64,000 nucleotides of DNA from positions 62,001 through 126,000 of the forward strand of contig NZ_VHIN01000017.1 of NCBI RefSeq assembly GCF_009805585.1, given 5' to 3'. Positions 45,108 to 54,898 of this stretch are shown in pieces. Under the pieces are notes generated by a model that saw only the letters and a list, made by a program, of their open reading frames with translations, ran no database searches and was not told where the DNA came from. Within the stretch, counting starts at the first letter, position 1; each line of letters starts with the position of its first letter. The position numbers and the translations under genes are program-made. The DNA comes from Glutamicibacter sp. JC586. GTDB taxonomy: Bacteria; Actinomycetota; Actinomycetes; Actinomycetales; Micrococcaceae.

Positions 45108-45728
45108 ATGACCGTCATAGCCGAAAAAGTACTCTCCGCTAAAAACTCAGCCCATGATCCACCCAAGACCATTGTCGTAATGGGCATTGACGGCGCAGGC
45201 AAGAGCACAGCCATCGCCACCCTAGTCCAGGAACTACGCAGCGAACAGATCCCTGCACGCCGACTCGCGAATGCAGCCGGTCGTCGTTGGCTCAATAACT
45301 TTTCCCAGAGCTCAAACATCCAAATTCCACGCCGATTCCAGGATCTGATTGAAACTACCCTCCGCGTCCTTAACGTAGCTCGAAACACTTTCATGACTGC
45401 GCAGACGCCAGGGCTTACGGTGATGGACCGCCACCTTTATTGCCAGTTGGTTCTACGCCACCTCCGCGGCCACAAGCCTGGCGCACTGCTGCAATGGCTT
45501 GCTCAAAAAAGCACCGAGCAGACAACGGTTGTACTTCTGGATATTGACCCGTTCCTTGCCTATGAACGCATTAATGCAAGAGCCGAAGACGAAGAACCCT
45601 TGGGATATCTACAGGAAGCCCGTACTGAATACCGTCGCCTGGCGCAGCTCCATGATTGGTTGGTGCTTGATGCATCGGTGCCCACGACACAACTTGTTGA
45701 TCAGTTACGCATGATCGCCGGCAAGTAG
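45108..45728 (+). CDS. Thymidylate-kinase-like P-loop nucleotide kinase
   Basis: A 206-residue protein. The P-loop is MGIDGAGKSTAI, the thymidylate kinase-type arginine-rich and DRH segments are VMDRHLYCQLVL, and a lid region with QEARTEYRRLAQ follows. It resembles dTMP kinases and related putative nucleoside kinases. It is not the essential tmk, which usually sits beside holB, so its role may be different. The start is the ATG at 45108 with AAAGGAG upstream. The HutD gene starts nine bases after the stop. Confidence 0.8.
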   Translation: MTVIAEKVLSAKNSAHDPPKTIVVMGIDGAGKSTAIATLVQELRSEQIPARRLANAAGRRWLNNFSQSSNIQIPRRFQDLIETTLRVLNVARNTFMTAQTPGLTVMDRHLYCQLVLRHLRGHKPGALLQWLAQKSTEQTTVVLLDIDPFLAYERINARAEDEEPLGYLQEARTEYRRLAQLHDWLVLDASVPTTQLVDQLRMIAGK

Positions 45729-45737
45729 ACTCGACTC

Positions 45738-46340
45738 ATGAGCGAAGCACAGGGCACTTTTGCACCAGAGACCATCCTTGAGCTATCCAAGAGTGCCAAG
45801 AGGCAATGGGAGCTCGGGCAGGTTCGACGCATTGCCATTGGAACCTTGGCACAGAACGGGACCTTGCAGCAATGTTCCGAAACCGAAGCAACATGGCAAG
45901 TGTCCATTCGCTCCATAGAGAAAGAAGCATCCTTCTCCTCTGCGCTTCCAACTCAAATAGTCACCCTGATTGCCGGTGATTTTATTGAACTCACCGTGGA
46001 TGGCGAACAGCACGGTTTAGAGCCCTTGCGACCTCTGAAGTTCACTACCAATGCCCCGGTTGAAGCCAGCCAGCCCACCGAAGAACTACTCGCTGTATAC
46101 GTCGCCGCCGATCCACAGAATGTTCGCCCAACGGTGCGCATTGTGGAGCTGTCGAAAAAGCGTGAGCAGCACCTCTTTGATGGCCAGCTTGGCATCCTGC
46201 TCCAAGGCTCGGCGCTACTGCTGCTTGGCGATCAGCAGCAGCCTGTGAATCTTCGCGACACCGTGGCAGGTTCAGATGCGCAAGAGCCACGTATTTCTGG
46301 TCGTGGCGTTATGGCCGTCGTTTCTTTCGATCCGGCCTAA
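45738..46340 (+). CDS. HutD/Ves family protein
   Basis: A 200-residue protein with the cupin-like HutD pattern. The start of the domain is ATWQVSIRSIEKEASFSSAL, then the LIAGDFIELTVDGE strand, and the late LRPLKFTTNAPV. HutD/Ves proteins occur in histidine catabolism or cold-stress contexts and have no proven reaction. No hut genes are nearby. It is probably co-transcribed with the kinase-like gene nine bases upstream. No signal peptide. Confidence 0.7.
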   Translation: MSEAQGTFAPETILELSKSAKRQWELGQVRRIAIGTLAQNGTLQQCSETEATWQVSIRSIEKEASFSSALPTQIVTLIAGDFIELTVDGEQHGLEPLRPLKFTTNAPVEASQPTEELLAVYVAADPQNVRPTVRIVELSKKREQHLFDGQLGILLQGSALLLLGDQQQPVNLRDTVAGSDAQEPRISGRGVMAVVSFDPA

Positions 46341-46876
46341 CTCTCGCCCGATACCAGAACTGCGACGATCCTTCTGGGCAAGAACGTAGTTTATTCGCGT
46401 CGCTAACCTGCGCAACGCACCATCTTTGGAGTCAGACTTCTTCCTCCTCGGGCAATTTGGTCCACGCGAAATTACCGTGGCCAAACCAACGGCACTTCAT
46501 ATTTTCTGCTACGTGCGTGTAACTGCTACTCGATCCCATTTCGGCATATATCAGTTAACTTCCTACTCAGATGATGGTCAAGTACTGCCCAAACATGTAG
46601 CCCAATCTCTCTCCTACCCGTACGGGCACGATCAGAAAACTAAAGTTTCACATTTTTTCACGTCAATTTTTCTTGATACAGCGAATTTTGAGCGTTCTGG
46701 CTCACATCTAGCCCAAGAAGTGCAAAACTTTCAGATTTGCGAAGAAGTGAAAATCTTAATCCTAAAAACCTCTGTTTTGGCCCTTGCGCTTGAGGAAAAG
46801 TAGTTGTCACGAAGAAGTTCACAAGATCACCTAACGATCAATATGAACCCGGAACTTGCGCGAAGGAGCCAAGGCA
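46341..46876. other. Long upstream region of aceA, probable RamB-controlled promoter
   Basis: About 540 bases. A 125-codon frame at 46426-46803 has poor composition and is not called. Stretches such as GTGCAAAACTTTCAGATTTGC (46721-46741) and AAAGTTTCACATTTTTTCAC near 46643 are A/T-rich and contain AAACTTT and TTTGC units like those in corynebacterial RamB sites. This assignment is from memory of the motif and tentative. Confidence 0.35.
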
Positions 46877-48190
46877 ATGACAACCGAGAACACCAACGCA
46901 AACTCGATCGACAACCGCATCGCAGCCATCGAGACCGACTGGGAAAACAATCCTCGTTGGAGTGGCGTCACCCGAGACTACAGCGCAGCCGACGTCGTCA
47001 AGCTACAGGGACGGGTTCAGGAAGAACACACCCTAGCCAAGCGAGGATCGGAAAAGCTGTGGAAGCAGCTCACCGAGGAAACCCCAACCGGCGGCTACAC
47101 CAACGCATTGGGCGCACTGACCGGTAACCAGGCAGTACAGCAGGTCAAAGCCGGACTTCGAGCAATCTACCTGTCGGGCTGGCAGGTTGCAGCAGATGCC
47201 AACCTCTCAGGCCAGACCTACCCAGACCAGTCGCTCTACCCAGCAAACTCGGTCCCACAGGTAGTTCGCCGGATCAACAACGCGCTGCAGCGTGCCGACC
47301 AGATCGAATTCTCCGAAGGCGTTCAGAGCGTTGAAGACTGGATGGTTCCAATCGTCGCTGACGCAGAGGCCGGCTTTGGTGGCCCGCTAAATGCGTACGA
47401 GCTGATGAAATCCATGATTGCGGCCGGCGCCTCAGGCGTTCACTGGGAAGACCAGCTGGCCAGCGAAAAGAAGTGCGGCCACCTCGGCGGCAAGGTGCTG
47501 ATCCCAACTCAACAACATATCCGCACCCTGAACGCGGCCCGCCTGGCCGCCGATGTGGCTGGCACACCCTCCGTGGTCATCGCCCGCACCGATGCTGAAG
47601 CAGCAACCTTGATCACCTCGGATGTTGATGAGCGAGATCAGCAGTTCATCACCGGCGAGCGCACCCCCGAAGGCTTCTACAAGGTCACCAACGGAATCGA
47701 ACCTTGTATCGCCCGTGCTAAAGCCTACGCACCATATTCGGACCTGATCTGGATGGAGACCGGCACCCCTGACTTGGAGCTGGCCCGCAAGTTCGCTGAA
47801 GCGGTCAAGAAGGACTTCCCGGATCAGATGCTCTCCTACAACTGCTCGCCATCGTTCAACTGGAAGAAGCACTTGGATGATGCCACCATCGCCAAGTTCC
47901 AGCGCGAACTCGGTGCCATGGGCTTCAGCTTCCAGTTCATCACCCTGGCTGGTTTCCACGCATTGAACCACTCAATGTTCGATCTGGCCCAGGGTTACGC
48001 AAAGGACGGCATGAGCGCCTACGTCGAACTGCAGGAACGCGAATTCGCTTCCGAGGCTGCCGGCTACACCGCCACCAAGCACCAGCGCGAAGTCGGCACC
48101 GGCTACTTCGACGCAATCTCCACGGCGCTGAACCCAAATGCCTCCACTCTGGCCTTGGTGGGTTCCACCGAAGAAGGCCAATTCCATTAG
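46877..48190 (+). CDS. aceA: Isocitrate lyase
   Basis: A 437-residue isocitrate lyase that splits isocitrate into glyoxylate and succinate. The catalytic block is KKCGH with C200; [10 protein letters not shown] binds magnesium and glyoxylate; [11 protein letters not shown] and the flexible C-terminal tail are present. The length is that of the short bacterial/fungal-unlike isoform. The start is the ATG at 46877 with AAGGAG upstream; the frame is open to 46856. The malate synthase gene follows on the same strand after a hairpin. Together they form the glyoxylate shunt for growth on acetate or fatty acids. Confidence 0.96.
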   Translation: MTTENTNANSIDNRIAAIETDWENNPRWSGVTRDYSAADVVKLQGRVQEEHTLAKRGSEKLWKQLTEETPTGGYTNALGALTGNQAVQQVKAGLRAIYLSGWQVAADANLSGQTYPDQSLYPANSVPQVVRRINNALQRADQIEFSEGVQSVEDWMVPIVADAEAGFGGPLNAYELMKSMIAAGASGVHWEDQLASEKKCGHLGGKVLIPTQQHIRTLNAARLAADVAGTPSVVIARTDAEAATLITSDVDERDQQFITGERTPEGFYKVTNGIEPCIARAKAYAPYSDLIWMETGTPDLELARKFAEAVKKDFPDQMLSYNCSPSFNWKKHLDDATIAKFQRELGAMGFSFQFITLAGFHALNHSMFDLAQGYAKDGMSAYVELQEREFASEAAGYTATKHQREVGTGYFDAISTALNPNASTLALVGSTEEGQFH

Positions 48191-48206
48191 ACCCTAATGG
48201 GTCGAT

Positions 48207-48238
48207 GGTGCTAGCCGGCATTGCTGCCGGCTAGCACC
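48207..48238 (+). terminator. Stem-loop between aceA and aceB
   Basis: GGTGCTAGCCGGCA and TGCCGGCTAGCACC form a 14-base-pair stem with a four-base loop. The T run that follows is at a distance (ATTTTTAA near 48245). It may attenuate transcription into aceB rather than stop it. Confidence 0.6.
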
Positions 48239-48269
48239 ACCACCATTTTTAATCTTTAAGGACGCTGCC

Positions 48270-49907
48270 ATGAACTCCCCGATCACCCTGAACAACATCA
48301 CTATCACTGCTACCCGCGTTCGCTATCAGGAGCAGATCCTTTCCGGCGACGCATTGGATTTCTTGTCTTCCCTGCACAACGCTTTTGAAACCCGTCGTGC
48401 CGAACTGATGCAGCGTCGCCAGCTCAACCGGGCCCGCATTGCCAATGGCCGTGATCCAAAGTTCTTGGAAGAGACCCGCAGCATTCGCGAAGATGATTCA
48501 TGGCAGGTTGCCCCCATTGCGCCGGGTCTGGAAGATCGCCGAGTAGAAATCACCGGTCCGATCGAACGCAAGATGGCCATCAATGCACTGAACTCCGGCG
48601 CGAACGTATGGCTGGCCGACATGGAGGATGCTTGCTCCCCCACCTGGCAGAACGTAATCAAGAACCAGGTCAATCTCATCCGTATTCTGGACCAGGATCT
48701 GGACTTCACCGCACCGGATGGTCGTGAGTACAAGCTGAACAGCCACGAGCTGAGCGAACTGCCCACCATTGTGGTTCGTCCTCGTGGATGGCACCTTCCA
48801 GAAAAGCACTTGCTAGTTGGTGGCACTCCGATGTCGGGGGCTTTGGTGGACTTCGGCTTGCACTTCTTCCACAACGCTAAGCGTCTGCTGGCTGCTGGCC
48901 GTGGCCCGTACTACTACCTGCCAAAGCTGGAGAACCATCTGGAAGCACGGTTGTGGAACGATGTGTTCAACATGGCCCAGGATTTGCTGGGGATCGACCG
49001 CGGCACTATTCGTGCCACGGTACTGATCGAAACCATCACCGCAGCTTTCGAGATGGAAGAAATCCTTTATGAGCTGCGTGAACACTCCTCGGGTTTGAAC
49101 GCAGGACGCTGGGACTACATCTTCTCGATCATCAAGACTTTCCGCTCCCGCGGACCACGCTTTGTCTTCCCTGATCGCGACACCGTGACCATGAGCGCAC
49201 CGTTTATGCGGGCCTACACCGAGCAGCTGGTTCGGGCTTGTCACCGCCGTGGTGCAACGGCTATCGGTGGGATGAGCGCCTTTGTTCCAAGTCGCAAGGA
49301 TGCCTCGATTAATGAGATCGCTTTCGGCAAGGTACGTGAGGACAAGGCTCGTGAAGCAGCAGATGGTTTTGACGGTTCCTGGGTGGCTCACCCGGACCTG
49401 GTGTCGGTAGCCCGCGAGGTCTACGACGAGGTGTTGGGTGAGAACCCGAACCAGTTGCAGCGCACCCGTGAGGATGTTGAAGTTTCCGATAGCGCATTGC
49501 TCAACATTCACAGTGTGACCGGCAAGATCACCGAGCGAGGTATTCGCGACAATATCGAGATCGGTATCCGCTACATCGAGTCCTGGCTGCGCGGTAATGG
49601 TGCAGTGGCCCTGCGTAACTTGATGGAAGATGCCGCAACAGCAGAGATCTCCCGGTCCCAGCTGTGGCAGTGGATTCATCAGTCGGCCATCACCGATGAG
49701 GGTGAGATCATCACCCGCCGTTGGGTTCAAGAATTGGCTGAAGAGACCATGGACAACTTAGAACGATTCGAAGGCGACCGTTTTGAAGAAGCCTTGGAAA
49801 TCTTTGAAGCCTGTGCCCTGCGTGATGACTTCCCGACCTTCCTGACCAAGAACGCTTACCTGCGGTACCTGGATGCACCAGCCCGTACCTTTGAAATGGC
49901 AGGATAA
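48270..49907 (+). CDS. aceB: Malate synthase A
   Basis: A 545-residue malate synthase of the A isoform, condensing glyoxylate and acetyl-CoA to malate. The catalytic base region is IRATVLIETITAAFEMEEIL, the active-site arginine is in VVRPRGWHLPEKH, the acetyl-CoA-binding part contains MSAFVPSRKD, and the C-terminal HWQ-like block reads SQLWQWIHQS. The start is the ATG at 48270 (MNSPITL) with AAGGA upstream. It follows aceA by 79 bases, and a strong terminator ends the unit. Confidence 0.95.
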   Translation: MNSPITLNNITITATRVRYQEQILSGDALDFLSSLHNAFETRRAELMQRRQLNRARIANGRDPKFLEETRSIREDDSWQVAPIAPGLEDRRVEITGPIERKMAINALNSGANVWLADMEDACSPTWQNVIKNQVNLIRILDQDLDFTAPDGREYKLNSHELSELPTIVVRPRGWHLPEKHLLVGGTPMSGALVDFGLHFFHNAKRLLAAGRGPYYYLPKLENHLEARLWNDVFNMAQDLLGIDRGTIRATVLIETITAAFEMEEILYELREHSSGLNAGRWDYIFSIIKTFRSRGPRFVFPDRDTVTMSAPFMRAYTEQLVRACHRRGATAIGGMSAFVPSRKDASINEIAFGKVREDKAREAADGFDGSWVAHPDLVSVAREVYDEVLGENPNQLQRTREDVEVSDSALLNIHSVTGKITERGIRDNIEIGIRYIESWLRGNGAVALRNLMEDAATAEISRSQLWQWIHQSAITDEGEIITRRWVQELAEETMDNLERFEGDRFEEALEIFEACALRDDFPTFLTKNAYLRYLDAPARTFEMAG

Positions 49908-49964
49908 GCCCCTCTAAGACCGGGCCGATTGTCACCAGTCGTCCGAAAGATCGGCCACGAAAAG

Positions 49965-50012
49965 CGGCATTCATCCGTTGGTAACCAGTCCAACGGGCGG
50001 ATGCCGTTTTTT
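49965..50012 (+). terminator. Intrinsic terminator of aceB
   Basis: CGGCATTCATCCGTTGG and CCAACGGGCGGATGCCG form a near-perfect 17-base-pair stem, followed by TTTTTT. Confidence 0.9.
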
Positions 50013-50036
50013 GTGCGCAGTGACTAGGCTGTAGCC

Positions 50037-51116
50037 ATGGCATTCCAGTTTAAGAACCCGGCAGAAGATCTCTGGCAGCCTGACCTATTGGGCGAGGATT
50101 TCTCGTATCGCTCGCTACCGTTGACCGACGGTTCCACCGCGACCTTGGTGCGACACCGCCCGCGTAAAAAACTGCGCCTTCCACCACCGTTGCGTGGCAT
50201 CGCGGTGCTCTACGTGCATGGCTGGTCTGATTACTTCTTTCAGAAGGAACTGGCCGAATTTCTTAGCGAAGCCGGTACAGACTTCTATGCCTTAGACCTG
50301 CGCCACTACGGACGGAATCTTCCTGTCGATAAAGCCAGCGGCCTCGCGCAGAGTATTAGCCCCGGATTCACCACGGATTTGCAGGAGTACTTTGAGGAAT
50401 TTGATGCCGCGCATCGGATCATCTCCAGTGCCCACCCGGGAACCAGATTCGTAATGCTCGCCCATTCCACCGGAGGACTCAGCGCGTCAATGTATGCGGC
50501 AGCGAACCCCAACAAAGTCGATGCGTTGGCGCTGAACAGCCCCTGGCTTGAATTTCAGGCCAGTGAAATCGGGCGCACCGCTCTGGCGCGCATCATCCAA
50601 GCGGCCAGCACACGTAATCCCCACCGTTACCTGCCCACCGTAGATCCGGGGTTCTACACCCGCACCGTCTCCAACCAGTTCAACGGCGAGTGGGACTATG
50701 ACTTGAGTTGGCGGCCAGTGACTGGTTTTAGACTCACCGCCGGATTTATCGCCGCAGTTTTCAACGCGCAAGCCAAGGTGAAAAAGGGCCTCGACCTTCA
50801 GATGCCTACCCTAGTCATGCTCTCGGCCGAAGATTACCTCTTGCCGCGTTGGAAAGACTCGGCCACGCGCGCCGACGTAGCACTAAACGTGCAAGTGGTG
50901 GCACAACGCAGCCTAGACCTAGGGCGAGAATTACACGTTCTGCGTTTGCCCGGCGCACTGCATGACATTTTTCTCTCGGCCCCCACCGTACGTGCCAAGG
51001 CCTATAGGTCGCTGGGTTCCTGGTTGGCAGCGCTCAAGACCCGACAACGCGATTCGCAGCTTGCCCACTGCATCCGCACGGTACTGCCCGAAAGTAGCCA
51101 GGCTTTGGACTTCTAG
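50037..51116 (+). CDS. Alpha/beta hydrolase (serine aminopeptidase-like)
   Basis: A 359-residue hydrolase. HGWSDYFFQK forms the oxyanion-hole strand, MLAHSTGGLSAS the nucleophile elbow (S in HSTGG) and LPGALHDIFLSAP the catalytic histidine. It is similar to lysophospholipase/monoacylglycerol-lipase type serine hydrolases. It has no signal peptide, so cytosolic. The start is the ATG at 50037. The stop overlaps the convergent phosphatase gene by four bases. Confidence 0.82.
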   Translation: MAFQFKNPAEDLWQPDLLGEDFSYRSLPLTDGSTATLVRHRPRKKLRLPPPLRGIAVLYVHGWSDYFFQKELAEFLSEAGTDFYALDLRHYGRNLPVDKASGLAQSISPGFTTDLQEYFEEFDAAHRIISSAHPGTRFVMLAHSTGGLSASMYAAANPNKVDALALNSPWLEFQASEIGRTALARIIQAASTRNPHRYLPTVDPGFYTRTVSNQFNGEWDYDLSWRPVTGFRLTAGFIAAVFNAQAKVKKGLDLQMPTLVMLSAEDYLLPRWKDSATRADVALNVQVVAQRSLDLGRELHVLRLPGALHDIFLSAPTVRAKAYRSLGSWLAALKTRQRDSQLAHCIRTVLPESSQALDF

Positions 51117-51682
51117 TAGACCAGCTTTTCCGGTACTTCATCGTTGACCAGTTCCAGTTGCCAATCCCCTGCTTTGTCCTGGCCCACGATGGCGACTGAC
51201 CCATTACGGATGGTGTCCAGTTTGTACCCGGCCAAGTGCGACAGCGTGTATCGAATGATGGTGCCGTGGCAGACAATGGCAACGTTCTTGCCTGGGTAGT
51301 CTGCAGCGATTTGATCGATGGCGCGCAGTCCGCGGTCCACTACTGAATCCAGTGGTTCAATGCCACCACCGTTTTTATCCGGCCACAGTGCCAGTGCTTC
51401 GGTTTCAACCATGCCCTCGCCCTGAGCGTAGTCACGCTCGATCAGCAGGTCGTAGCTCGGGCCCAATTCCATGCCCAGTCCCTCAGCAATAATCTGCGCG
51501 GTTTCACGAGCGCGGGATAGCGGCGAGGAGACGATAACATCCCAGTCTCCGGAGGCCAAGACGTTCACGGCCTCACGTGCTTGGGCTCGGCCAGTGTCGT
51601 TCAGTGGTGTATTGCTCGATCCTTGTAGTCGGCCTTCGAGGTTCCACTGCGTCTGTCCATGGCGGACGAATCCTAGTTTCAT
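51113..51682 (-). CDS. Histidine phosphatase family (phosphoglycerate-mutase-like) protein
   Basis: A 189-residue branch-1 histidine phosphatase. The phosphoacceptor is H8 in FVRHGQTQWN, and the second catalytic histidine is in IVCHGTIIR. It hydrolyses phosphate esters; specificity ranges from 3-phosphoglycerate to sugar or nucleotide phosphates and is not determined by sequence. The start is the ATG at 51682 (MKLGFVRHG) with GGAGAA upstream; the frame is open to 51739. It is convergent with the hydrolase gene. Confidence 0.88.
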   Translation of the reverse strand: MKLGFVRHGQTQWNLEGRLQGSSNTPLNDTGRAQAREAVNVLASGDWDVIVSSPLSRARETAQIIAEGLGMELGPSYDLLIERDYAQGEGMVETEALALWPDKNGGGIEPLDSVVDRGLRAIDQIAADYPGKNVAIVCHGTIIRYTLSHLAGYKLDTIRNGSVAIVGQDKAGDWQLELVNDEVPEKLVY

Positions 51683-51868
51683 GAGCCAATTCTCCCACTT
51701 CATGGGTGGGCACCGGCAATCACTGGTGCTTAAGCTCACGGTAGACCTATGCCACGTTCTTCACATTTGACCTGTGTCAGCACATAGGATTTTCTCGGCT
51801 GAATTCTGTTGTCGACAGCTTGCAGGCCCAGATCGAACGCACCCGAAAAGGATCCGAGCAATACTATC

Positions 51869-53275
51869 GTGACCGATATCAAGGCCTCACTTGCCCGCGG
51901 GCTCACGGCCCGCCACATCCGCTTCATGGCCCTGGGATCAGCGATCGGAACGGGCCTATTCTATGGCTCTTCCTCCGCTATCCAGGCCGCTGGTCCCGCA
52001 GTACTCTTTGCATACATGATCGGCGGCGCAGCCGTATTCATCGTCATGCGTGCCATGGGCGAGATGGCTGTTAAGCATCCGGTCTCCGGTTCCTTCGCCC
52101 ATTACGCCTCACGCTATCTAGGCAACTTCGCAGGATTTGTTACCGGGTGGACCTTCAGCTTTGAAATGGCCATTGTGGCCATCGCGGATGTCACGGCCTT
52201 CGGTATCTACATGGGGTTCTGGTTCCCCCAGGTACCGCAATGGATCTGGGTGTTAGTGGTGGTTCTGCTTATCGCCAGCATTAATCTGATGAAGGTGAAA
52301 GTCTTTGGCGAAACCGAATTTTGGTTGGCCATAGTGAAAGTCACCGCGATTGTTGCCATGATCGCAGGCGGTGTACTGCTGATCATCTTCGGCTTTAACG
52401 CCCCCGATACGGATACGGCCACGGGCTTCGCCACGCTGATGAGCGCCGGTACGTTGTTCCCCAATGGTTTTATGGGGCTGTTATTGTCCTTCGCCGTAGT
52501 GATGTTTGCCTTTGGTGGCATTGAAACCATCGGCATTACCGCAGGCGAAGCGGACAATCCGTCAAAGTCAGTCCCAGAAGCCATTAATACCGTGCCGTGG
52601 CGCATTTTGATCTTCTACGTAGCTTCACTTGCTGTGGTCATGATGCTCTTTGATTGGCGTCAGATTGATGGTTCGGCTTCCCCATTTGTGCAGATTTTTG
52701 ACGGTCTCGGACTCCCCGCGGCCGCACATATCTTGAACGCCGTGGTGATCACCGCAGCCATCTCCGCCATCAATGCCGACACCTTTGGCGCGGGCCGAAT
52801 GCTGTACGCCATGTCGGTTGCAGGCCACGCACCAAAGTCCTTCGGCCGTGTTTCTCGCAACGGGGTCCCTTGGATGTCAGTTATCGTCATGGCGATCGTC
52901 TTACTGGTCGGCGTGGTACTTAACGCGTTGCTCCCCGAAGCCCTGTTCACCATTATTGCCTCGATCGCTACCTTCGCAACGGTGTGGGTCTGGATCATGA
53001 TTTTGGCTTCCTACTTAGCGATGCGTAGGCAGGAAGCTAAGTCTGGTCGCGATGGGTCGGTAGCTCGCGAATACACTGTGCCTGGCGGAACTGCGGCTGC
53101 TTGGGCAGCGCTGATCTTCATGGCGTTTGTCGTTGTTCTACTGGCCTTGAGCGCTGAGACTCGCGTTGCTTTGTACACCGGTGTTGTCTGGTTGGTGTTG
53201 CTCGGGGTCCTCTATAAATTCATGGTTCGCCCGGTTGAACCGGCCAAGAACGATAGTGACTCGTTGCTGGGCTAA
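51869..53275 (+). CDS. Amino acid permease, APC family
   Basis: About 468 residues with twelve helices. The opening block [20 protein letters not shown] and the conserved [18 protein letters not shown] are typical of the AAT group (AnsP, ProY, CycA) importing neutral or aromatic amino acids with protons. The substrate is not predictable. The start is GTG at 51869, where the cytoplasmic N-terminus begins; the frame is open to 51809. It is a single gene with a terminator. Confidence 0.9.
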   Translation: MTDIKASLARGLTARHIRFMALGSAIGTGLFYGSSSAIQAAGPAVLFAYMIGGAAVFIVMRAMGEMAVKHPVSGSFAHYASRYLGNFAGFVTGWTFSFEMAIVAIADVTAFGIYMGFWFPQVPQWIWVLVVVLLIASINLMKVKVFGETEFWLAIVKVTAIVAMIAGGVLLIIFGFNAPDTDTATGFATLMSAGTLFPNGFMGLLLSFAVVMFAFGGIETIGITAGEADNPSKSVPEAINTVPWRILIFYVASLAVVMMLFDWRQIDGSASPFVQIFDGLGLPAAAHILNAVVITAAISAINADTFGAGRMLYAMSVAGHAPKSFGRVSRNGVPWMSVIVMAIVLLVGVVLNALLPEALFTIIASIATFATVWVWIMILASYLAMRRQEAKSGRDGSVAREYTVPGGTAAAWAALIFMAFVVVLLALSAETRVALYTGVVWLVLLGVLYKFMVRPVEPAKNDSDSLLG

Positions 53276-53292
53276 ACTCCCTGCGACGGTCT

Positions 53293-53323
53293 GGCGCTCA
53301 GCTTCTCCACGAAGCTGAGCGCC
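53293..53323 (+). terminator. Intrinsic terminator of the permease gene
   Basis: GGCGCTCAGCTTC and GAAGCTGAGCGCC form a 13-base-pair perfect stem with a five-base loop, followed by ATTTTCG. Confidence 0.85.
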
Positions 53324-53354
53324 ATTTTCGTTAGACCAGACTCCCAGAATTGGC

Positions 53355-54074
53355 CTAGTCGATCCTCCGGCGTACCCCGGTACGGTCGGCAATGGACTGG
53401 GGATCACCCACGGTGCGCAGTTCTTGGAGTAGGGCCAGGGATGCCCAGAGCAACATGGCCAGTCCAACGATCCACAAACTCGTTAGGTTCAGGTGCAAGT
53501 AGGCAAGAACTCCGCCCAGCGAACCAAGGGTGATCATTAGCCACAGCAGTGCGTAGCGCAACCACAACAGCCGGACTGCCGACCGCTGAGTGCCGGCCAA
53601 CAGACCAAGCAGTGCACCGCCGATTGCTTGGCCAAGTTTGACCAAGGTGCCGGTCATATAGGTCAGTCCCAATGACACTTCACCCGAACGGGAGTAAGAA
53701 ACATTAACTACGCCCATCGCTGCGGCCAAAAGTAAGGCAGTGACGTGCGGGTGAGCTGCTCCCGTAACAGCTGCAGTCAGAAGCAGTGCCGAACTGAAAT
53801 ACATGGCTACAGGTCTGCGTAGGGCCGTCAGTGGCGTTGTGATCAGCGTGGCGATGACTACACCGATAACAAAACTGGCTACCAGCGACATTGCGTTGAT
53901 CCAGCCGGTAACATCTCCGCTCATCAGTGCCGCGGAGGAACGGGTGGAGTTACCGGACATGAACGATAAGAAGTAGCCACCAAAGTGGACAAAGCCAACA
54001 CCGTCGACAAATCCTGCCATGGCGGTGATGGTTCCCGCGAAGAGGATCTCACGCCAACGAAGATTCTTTGCCAC
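53355..54074 (-). CDS. YoaK family (DUF1275) membrane protein
   Basis: About 239 residues with six or seven helices. The TITAMAGFVDGVGFVHFGGY start and the FMSGNSTRSSAAL motif are the hallmarks of DUF1275/YoaK, a family of small membrane proteins of unknown function. The start is GTG at 54074 (MAKNLRWREI) with AAAGGAAG upstream. It is divergent from the FrnE gene with a shared promoter region of 124 bases. Confidence 0.82.
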   Translation of the reverse strand: MAKNLRWREILFAGTITAMAGFVDGVGFVHFGGYFLSFMSGNSTRSSAALMSGDVTGWINAMSLVASFVIGVVIATLITTPLTALRRPVAMYFSSALLLTAAVTGAAHPHVTALLLAAAMGVVNVSYSRSGEVSLGLTYMTGTLVKLGQAIGGALLGLLAGTQRSAVRLLWLRYALLWLMITLGSLGGVLAYLHLNLTSLWIVGLAMLLWASLALLQELRTVGDPQSIADRTGVRRRID

Positions 54075-54099
54075 TGCAGTTGCTTCCTTTTCTTGTCTT

Positions 54100-54125
54100 G
54101 GAACGTGTCTCCGACCAATCCCGTT
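54100..54125 (+). promoter_or_regulatory. Candidate SigH-type promoter of the FrnE gene
   Basis: TGGAAC (GGAA at 54100-54103) and CCGTTATT (GTT at 54123-54125) are 19 bases apart, within the range seen for SigH/SigR promoters. FrnE-type thiol oxidoreductases belong to such regulons in other actinobacteria. The match is weaker than that of the Clp gene. Confidence 0.35.
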
Positions 54126-54198
54126 ATTCCAGCGATAGGTGGAAGCCGACACTCAAGGCCACCGGAATGCAATCAGAGAAAAAGTTGTTAGCTCAACT

Positions 54199-54885
54199 AT
54201 GAGTGAAAATACTGGCCATCAGCCTCTCGAATCCAAGCGTTTACGTGTCGACATCTTCTCCGATATCGCCTGCCCATGGTGCTTCATCGGCAAGCGTCGT
54301 TTTGAAAAGGGCGTAGAAGCTTTTGAATTCTCCAATAACGTTGACGTCTTCTGGCACGCCTATCAGCTAGATCCATCATTGCCAGATAGCTATGACGGTA
54401 GCGAAGCAGATTACCTCTCGGCAATGAAGGGACTAGATCAGTCTCAGGTTCAGCAAATGCTGGAGCATGTCACCGCCCAGGCCGCTTCGGAAGGTCTGAG
54501 CTACGACTTTGCGAACCTCAAAGTTGCCAACTCCTTCACCGCCTTGCGAGTCCTTGAATACGCAAAGCGGCACGATGCTGGCAATGAAATGAAGGAAGCG
54601 TTGCTCTCCGCGCACTTTGAAAAGGGCCTGGATACAGGTGATACTCAGACCTTGCTTGAGATTGCAGAATCTCTAGGACTAAACGCCAAGGATCTGGCTG
54701 CGCAATTGGAGGCTGGTGCATTCGCTGACGACGTCAAGGCAGATATTTCGCAGGCTCAGCAAATTGGCGTGACAGGTGTTCCGTTCTTCATTCTGGACGG
54801 CAAGTACGGAATTTCTGGAGCGCAGCCAGCCGAAGTCTTTACCAATGCACTCAACGAGGTCTATGCAGAGAGCGTTGACGTCTAG
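54199..54885 (+). CDS. DsbA family oxidoreductase, FrnE type
   Basis: A 228-residue thioredoxin-fold protein. The active site is CPWC in DIACPWCFIGKRRFE, and the cis-proline loop is TGVPFFILDGKYGISGAQ. It is a cytosolic (no signal peptide) FrnE-like dithiol oxidoreductase or isomerase, likely in thiol stress. The start is the ATG at 54199 (MSENTGH); the frame is open to 54139. Convergent with the LytR_C gene 13 bases away. Confidence 0.88.
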   Translation: MSENTGHQPLESKRLRVDIFSDIACPWCFIGKRRFEKGVEAFEFSNNVDVFWHAYQLDPSLPDSYDGSEADYLSAMKGLDQSQVQQMLEHVTAQAASEGLSYDFANLKVANSFTALRVLEYAKRHDAGNEMKEALLSAHFEKGLDTGDTQTLLEIAESLGLNAKDLAAQLEAGAFADDVKADISQAQQIGVTGVPFFILDGKYGISGAQPAEVFTNALNEVYAESVDV

Positions 54886-54898
54886 CCGATAACTTCGG

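Noticed and set aside
46426-46803. 125-codon plus-strand frame upstream of aceA
   Set aside because: No ribosome-binding site, biased composition, and the region looks like a promoter; no homologue pattern recognised.
48813-49730. Minus-strand open frame (305 codons) opposite aceB
   Set aside because: Shadow of the malate synthase gene; no start signal and no protein-like pattern.
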